Assembly (NCBI RefSeq): GCF_019393635.1
Contig: NC_057863.1
Coordinates: 642,293,306 to 642,357,305, forward strand
DNA length: 64,000 bases
Direction: 5' to 3'
DNA from: Dromiciops gliroides
Taxonomy: Eukaryota; Chordata; Mammalia; Microbiotheria; Microbiotheriidae
Under the pieces are notes generated by a model, which saw only the letters and a list, made by a program, of their open reading frames with translations, did no database searches and was not told the DNA's origin. Shown piece after piece: positions 59,040 through 64,000 of the stretch (position 1 is the first letter of the stretch; the number at the start of each line of letters is the position of its first letter). A program made the translations under genes and the position numbers.

Positions 59040-60130
59040 AATAAAGATTTTATAAAGAGATTATTCTGTGCCAGGCACTGTACTAAGCATTATGAATACA
59101 AAAAGAAGCAAAAGACAGTTGCTGCCCTCAAAGAGCTTCCAGTCTAATGGAGGAGACAACATGCAAACAGATATATGCAGAACAAGTTATGTATAGGATG
59201 AATGGGAAAGAATTAACAGGGAAAGCACAGCAATGAAGAGAGGTTGGGGAAGGCTTCCTGGAGAAGGTGGGATTTTCATTGGGGCAAAGGAAGGCAGCAA
59301 TTCCAGCATAGGAGGGGGAGCGTTCCAGGCATGGAGGACAGCCAGGGAGGATGCCCTGTTCATGGGCCAGCCAGGAGGCCGGTGTCACTGAATCAAAGAG
59401 AACATGTCAGGGAAAGGTGGAAGGAGACTGGAAAGGTAGGAGGGCTTTGAATGCCAAACAGAGCACTTTGGATTTGCTCCAGGAGGTAATAGGGAGCCAC
59501 TGGAGTTTATTAAATAGGGAGGGTGGCACAATAAGACCTGTCCTTTAGGAGAATCAGTTTGGTGGCTGAATGGAGGATGGGTTGAAGTGGGGAGAAACTT
59601 GAGACAGGCAGAACTCCCCCCCCAAAGCTATTGCAGCAATCCAGGTGTGAGGTGATCAAGGCCTGGATCAGTGTAGGGGTTGTGTCAGAAGAGAGAAGGG
59701 GGAGATTCAAGAGATGCTGCTGAGGTGACATTGTCAGACATTGGCATCAGCTTGGATGTGGGAGGTGAGAGAGAGAGAGAGGAGTCTGGGATGACTCTTG
59801 GCTTGGGAGTCTAAGGGACTAGGAGGAGGGTGCTGCCTTCTCTGGTAAGAGGGAAGGCAGGAGCAGGGAGCGTTTAGGGGAAAGATAAGTTCTAGTTTGT
59901 ACCTGCTGAATTTAAGACATCTACTGAGCATCTAGTTCATGATGACCGAAAGGCAGTTGGAGCTGTGAGATTGGAGGCCCACAGAGAGCTGGGGCAGGGA
60001 AGTTAGATTTGAGAATCATCAGCATAGAGCTGGTCATTAAATCCGTGGGAGCTAATGAGATCCCCTTGTGAAGTAGCATAGAGGGAGAAGAGAAGAGGGC
60101 CCAGGGCAGAGCCTGGGAAAGGATCCAGCA
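59040..60130. repeat. Old interspersed repeat remnants
   Basis: L2-like GCCAGGCACTGTACTAAGCA and a long diverged repeat (GGCTTCCTGGAGAAGGTGGG ... GGAGCGTTCCAGGCATGGAG) also echoed near 7140 and 8700. No gene seen. Confidence 0.5.
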
Positions 60131-60189
60131 AAGAAGAGAAGAGCGGAGTGGTCAGATATGGGTGAGGAGAACCAATTGAACTACATTAG

Positions 60190-60343
60190 CTTTTTCTTTT
60201 TTTTTTTTGTGGGGCAATTAGGGTTAAGTGACTTGCCCAGGGTCACACAGCTAGTAAGTGTCAAATATCTGAGACCAGATTTGAACTCAGGTCCTCCTGA
60301 ATCCAGGGCCAGTGCTTTATCCACTGCACCATAATCTACTGTT
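60190..60343 (-). mobile_element. WSINE1-like CORE-SINE, truncated at head
   Basis: Reverse copy whose head stops at CCACTGCACC and joins ATAATCTACTG; the same junction occurs in reverse at 62269. Confidence 0.85.
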
Positions 60344-60663
60344 AAAAGACCCTCCTATAACCTCATCACAGTGTGTAGACAAGTCTTTAATCAATTAATG
60401 AAAGGCCCATAGAACTTCGGGCTATGCCTCAGATGACAGTCACCCAGGAAACATCATGCAATTGGTTGAGAAGGTCAAGTCAAGTGGTGAAGAGAGAGAA
60501 GGAGCCACACCCCTGTGAGAGGGAATCCCCACTGACCTCGTTGTTAGAGAAATGGGAAACCAGTAGAAGACAATCAGTTCAGATTAGAGTGGAGGACTCT
60601 CACAGAACACAAAGTCATCCCTTCCACCTCACGGGGAATAGAGCACCCCCACCATCTGCAAAA
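60212..60663 (+). repeat. Left arm of a 452-bp inverted repeat
   Basis: Matches 61936-62387 in reverse complement with about two mismatches counted by eye and no gaps. Includes part of the truncated SINE. Confidence 0.95.
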
Positions 60664-61210
60664 GGGATTTACTAAGAAAATAGAGCAAGACTGATAGTTA
60701 CAAACATTCCTCCCAAACTGGGGGTACACACCTCCACTGTACACACATCCTAAGGAAAGTGTCCTCAAAGCCAGTACGGAAGTCATGACATGCACATGTA
60801 GAGGACCTGCATCATCAAGCAGAGTACCCCACAGCTCCTAGTTACTGGAAACGCTTTTCTCCTTTCACAGGGTTCTCATGGATCTCCCCCCCCCCCAGGG
60901 ATATAAACTGTAGCTTCCCATTGGCTTCCTAGAGTTGGCGTCTCTTCTGCATATGCCAGTGTGGTGGGCACTTCTCGCTGCCACAAGGGGTCTCACTTCC
61001 TAAAGTGGTTGCCATGTTGGACTCTTCATCTTTTCCACATACATTTCCACACCCCTCTGTGGGCTCTTCTCTCAAAGCCACTAATATGCTGGTGATCACA
61101 GCTGTCCCCTCCAGCTGCTGGGATGATCTTTGATGGGATTTCCCCAAATCTGCAGGCTGCAGGGGGGGCACTTCCATTTTAGAATACTCCTTTCTTTAAG
61201 AGTAAACAGG

Positions 61211-61360
61211 TGTGGGGCAGCTAGGTGGCGCAGTGGATAGAGCACCGGCCCTGGAGTCAGGAGGACCTGAGTTCAAATCCGGCCTCAGACATTTGACACT
61301 TACTAGCTGTGTGACCCTGGGCAAGTCACTTAACCCCAATTGCCTCACTTAAAAAAAAAA
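61211..61360 (+). mobile_element. WSINE1-like CORE-SINE, first of a same-site pair
   Basis: Between the first and second copies of AGAGTAAACAGG. Confidence 0.9.
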
Positions 61361-61375
61361 AGAGTAAACAGGTAG

Positions 61376-61534
61376 GGGGGCAGCTAGGTGGCACAGTGGA
61401 TAGAGCACCAGCCCTGGAGTCAGGAGGACCTGAGTTCAAATCCGGCCTCAGACACTTGACACTTACTGGCTGTGTGACCCTGGGCAAGTCACTTAACCCC
61501 AATTGCCTCACCAAAACAAACAAACAAACAAAAA
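61376..61534 (+). mobile_element. WSINE1-like CORE-SINE, second of a same-site pair
   Basis: Between the second and third copies of AGAGTAAACAG. Confidence 0.9.
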
Positions 61535-61935
61535 AGAGTAAACAGAAGCCCAGCTGCCTGATCTGGAATACACCTGGGGGTTCTTCCCTTTTGCTTCCCT
61601 CAGGACATTAGCTCTGAAGCGGCTCACCTTCCAGACAAGAGATGGGAGAAGTGAAGCATGACCTCTTCTCTTGGGAAAACTCCAACACAAATCCCTTCCA
61701 CATCTCATATATGGCAGGTCAGCATAAGAAATGACTGTAAATGGGAATTTGGGGGGGGGGGGGGGGGAGTTTTGCAGAAGCTGCAGTATTTTTTACTTAC
61801 CATTGACCTACATATAGCCTATGACCAAATACTTAACCCAAATTTTACAAGGTGCTGTAAACACCCCATAAAAGAAAAAGAAAAAAAAAATCAGATTTCT
61901 CTGACATGAAGGAAGCGCCAAAAATTTTACAGGAA

Positions 61936-62387
61936 TTTTGCAGATGGTGGGGGTGCTCTATTCCCCGTGAGGTGGAAGGGATGACTTTGTGTTCTGTGAG
62001 AGTCCTCCACTCTAATCTGAACTGGTTGTCTTCTACTGGTTTCCCATTTCTCTAACAACGAGGTCAGTGGGGATTCCCTCTCACAGGGGTGTGGCTCCTT
62101 CTCTCTCTTCACCACTTGACTTGACCTTCTCAACCAATTGCATGATGTTTCCTGGGTGACTGTCATCTGAGGCATAGCCCGAAGTTCTATGGGCCTTTCA
62201 TTAATTGATTAAAGACTTGTCTACACACTGTGATGAGGTTATAGGAGGGTCTTTTAACAGTAGATTATGGTGCAGTGGATAAAGCACTGGCCCTGGATTC
62301 AGGAGGACCTGAGTTCAAATCTGGCCTCAGATATTTGACACTTACTAGCTGTGTGACCCTGGGCAAGTCACTTAACCCTAATTGCCC
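61936..62387 (-). repeat. Right arm of a 452-bp inverted repeat
   Basis: Reverse complement of 60212-60663; the arms are separated by 1,272 bp. Confidence 0.95.
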
Positions 62388-62420
62388 TGCAAAAACAAAA
62401 CAAAAACAAAAACAAACATA
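62269..62420 (+). mobile_element. WSINE1-like CORE-SINE, truncated at head
   Basis: Forward copy starting at GGTGCAGTGG; its A-rich tail lies outside the inverted-repeat arm. Confidence 0.85.
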
Positions 62421-62971
62421 AAAGAGAAATAAGTAAGTTAAGGGGAGAGACTGGAAGCAGGTGAGATGCACTAGGGTAGAGATTTAGATCTGGTGTTATC
62501 ACAATAGAATTCATCATTGTAGCTAAAGGAACAGAGGCAATCACCCAGGGAGAGAGGATAAGGAGACATTCATACTTAGGGAGAGGGCAGGTACAAGGAG
62601 AGCTGGAATCTAGATACCTGAGAACAGTTCAGCGGAGGGGCGTGCCCAGCTATGGAAGGGCAAGAAGACAATCTGCTCTGGGTGGGGTGGAGGTGGAAGG
62701 GTAAAGTTTCTGTGAGAGGCTCTGGCTCCACGGCCAAAGACTGAGGATCCCAGCAGTCCGGGGAGGGTAGCAGTGGAGGCAGATGGGCCTGGGGAGGGTG
62801 GGATCATGACAATAGGCTGTGGCCTAACAAAAGACTGGAAGATTTAAAAAAAAGACTGTAAAATACATGAATCCTAAGGGAATGAAGTGTGTTCTCCAGA
62901 AGGCTCCTATTCTCAGTGCCCTGGGGGCCTTTCAGCTCACAAGTCAAACACACCGAGGTGGGCCTTTGTTG

Positions 62972-63078
62972 TTTCATGATCCTATTTGGGGTTTTCTGGA
63001 CAAAGATTCTAGAGTGGCTTGCCATTTCCTTCTCCAACTTATTTTACAGATGAGGAAACTGAGGCAAACAGGGTCAAG
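62972..63078 (-). mobile_element. CORE-SINE fragment (longer form)
   Basis: Contains GCCATTTCCTTCTCCAACTT and GATGAGGAAACTGAGGC only. Confidence 0.65.
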
Positions 63079-63182
63079 TATTGTTAGACAGACAGGATGG
63101 AGAGGAAAGGAGAGAGGAAGAGGTGGGAGAGACAGAGAGGTAAAGGCTCATGTGAACAAAATATTTCTTGAAGCACTCTTTT

Positions 63183-63338
63183 TTTTTTTAATTTTTTTTT
63201 TTAGTGAGGCAATTGGGGTTAAGTGACTTGCCCAGGGTCACACAGCTAGTAAGTGTTAAGTGTCTGAGGCCGGATTTGAACTCAGGTCCTCCTGACTCCA
63301 GGGCCGGTGCTCTATCCACTGCGCCACCTAGCTGCCCC
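63183..63338 (-). mobile_element. WSINE1-like CORE-SINE with target duplication
   Basis: Flanked by TTGAAGCACTCTTTT on both sides. Confidence 0.93.
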
Positions 63339-63359
63339 TTGAAGCACTCTTTTGTGATT

Positions 63360-63790
63360 ACAAAGAATTAGAAACAAGGTTGGGGTTTCCATAAGTTGGG
63401 GAATGGCTGGAAAAATCATGCTATAAGAAGGTTAATAGAATATGATTGTTCTATAAGAAATGATGGCTCCAAGACAAAGAACTCATGATGGAAAATGCTC
63501 TCCACATCCAGAAAAAAGAACTGTGGATTCTGAATGCAGATTGAACCATATTGTTTCTACCATTTTTTTTTTGTCTTTTTTGAGGTTTTCCCCTTTTGTT
63601 CTGATTCTTCTTTCACAACATGACTAATGCAGAAATACGTTTAATGGGATTGAACATATTTAACTTAGATTGCTTTCTGTCTTCAGGAAGGGGGAGGGAA
63701 AGGAGGGAGGGAGAAAAATATGGAACTAAAAATCATATAAAAAATGTTGAAAACTATCTTTACATGTAACTGGAAAATAATAAAATATAT
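63360..63790 (+). mobile_element. L1 3' end, truncated
   Basis: Same 3'UTR as the L1 ending at 6313 (ACTCATGATGGAAAATGCTC ... ACATGTAACTGGAAAATAAT). Its 5' side is severely truncated. Confidence 0.85.
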
Positions 63791-63902
63791 TTATGATTTT
63801 AAAAAAAGAAATAATAATGGATTCAGAAAACTGGGAAGGCTTATATGATCTCATGCAGATCGAAGCAAGCAGAGCCAAGAGAAAAATGCACATGATGTTG
63901 TT

Positions 63903-64000
63903 ATAGTTGTCCTTCTTCTTGAAGAGGACCAATGATATCAGGAAGGTGATGTCATGACTTGCACTGAATTGGATTTAAATGAGGCAGGGCTGTGCAGAGT
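63903..64000 (+). mobile_element. Marsupial interspersed repeat, cut by window end
   Basis: GAAGAGGACCAATGATATCA ... GACTTGCACTGAATTGG; related to 6331-6490. Confidence 0.55.

Noticed and set aside
60424-60675. Same peptide (MPQMTVTQETSCNW...) encoded twice in opposite directions, at 60424 and 62175
   Set aside because: Not evidence of coding: it is simply the inverted-repeat arms translated. The repeat itself is reported.
54703-64000. FXYD5 sought right of FAM187B
   Set aside because: No FXYD motif or membrane exon seen; probably beyond the right edge.

Overview
The window is mammalian nuclear DNA, almost certainly from a marsupial. It is packed with a roughly 150-bp MIR-related CORE-SINE of the WSINE1 type (about 30 copies, many with clear target-site duplications), has marsupial-style L1 tails, and carries single-copy genes that align well, from memory, with their human orthologues. 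The gene order matches human 19q13.12 read backwards: FAM187B (+), then LSR (-), USF2 (-), HAMP (-) and MAG (-). CD22 would be expected beyond the left edge and FXYD5 beyond the right edge; no exon of either was recognised.

Layout. 1-12.3 kb is a retroelement-rich flank. A 3'-complete but decayed L1 on the + strand is interrupted by two LTR fossils and three SINEs. It is followed by an older marsupial repeat split by a SINE, two AAGG microsatellites and a solo LTR with a 4-bp duplication. 12.3-21.0 kb is MAG (minus): nine coding exons for the 626-residue L-MAG plus the small stop-containing S-MAG exon. 21-26.5 kb is a non-repetitive interval with no known gene; it holds a possible + strand terminal exon at 25.3 kb. 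26.5-27.3 kb is HAMP, three exons with a recognisable promoter. 30.0-34.2 kb is USF2, starting in a large CpG island. 35.5-47.0 kb is LSR, ten coding exons with its own CpG island. 52.2-54.7 kb is FAM187B, two coding exons. 54.7-64 kb is again repeat-rich and contains a nearly perfect 452-bp inverted repeat.

Function. The genes are neighbours by ancestry rather than parts of one pathway: a myelin siglec (MAG), the iron hormone hepcidin (HAMP), an E-box transcription factor (USF2), a tricellular-junction and lipoprotein receptor (LSR) and an Ig/TSR-type membrane protein (FAM187B). LSR, USF2, HAMP and MAG are transcribed head-to-tail on the minus strand; FAM187B diverges from LSR. All exon boundaries given were worked out by hand from reading frame, GT/AG signals and remembered human protein sequence. 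No alignment or database search was run.

The observations most worth a second look are the young inverted repeat at 60.2-62.4 kb, two cases of SINEs entering the same target twice, the altered hepcidin N-terminus and HAMP proximal promoter, the RGD-to-RAD change in MAG, the unrecognised USF2 exon 5, and the possible unannotated + strand exon between MAG and HAMP.
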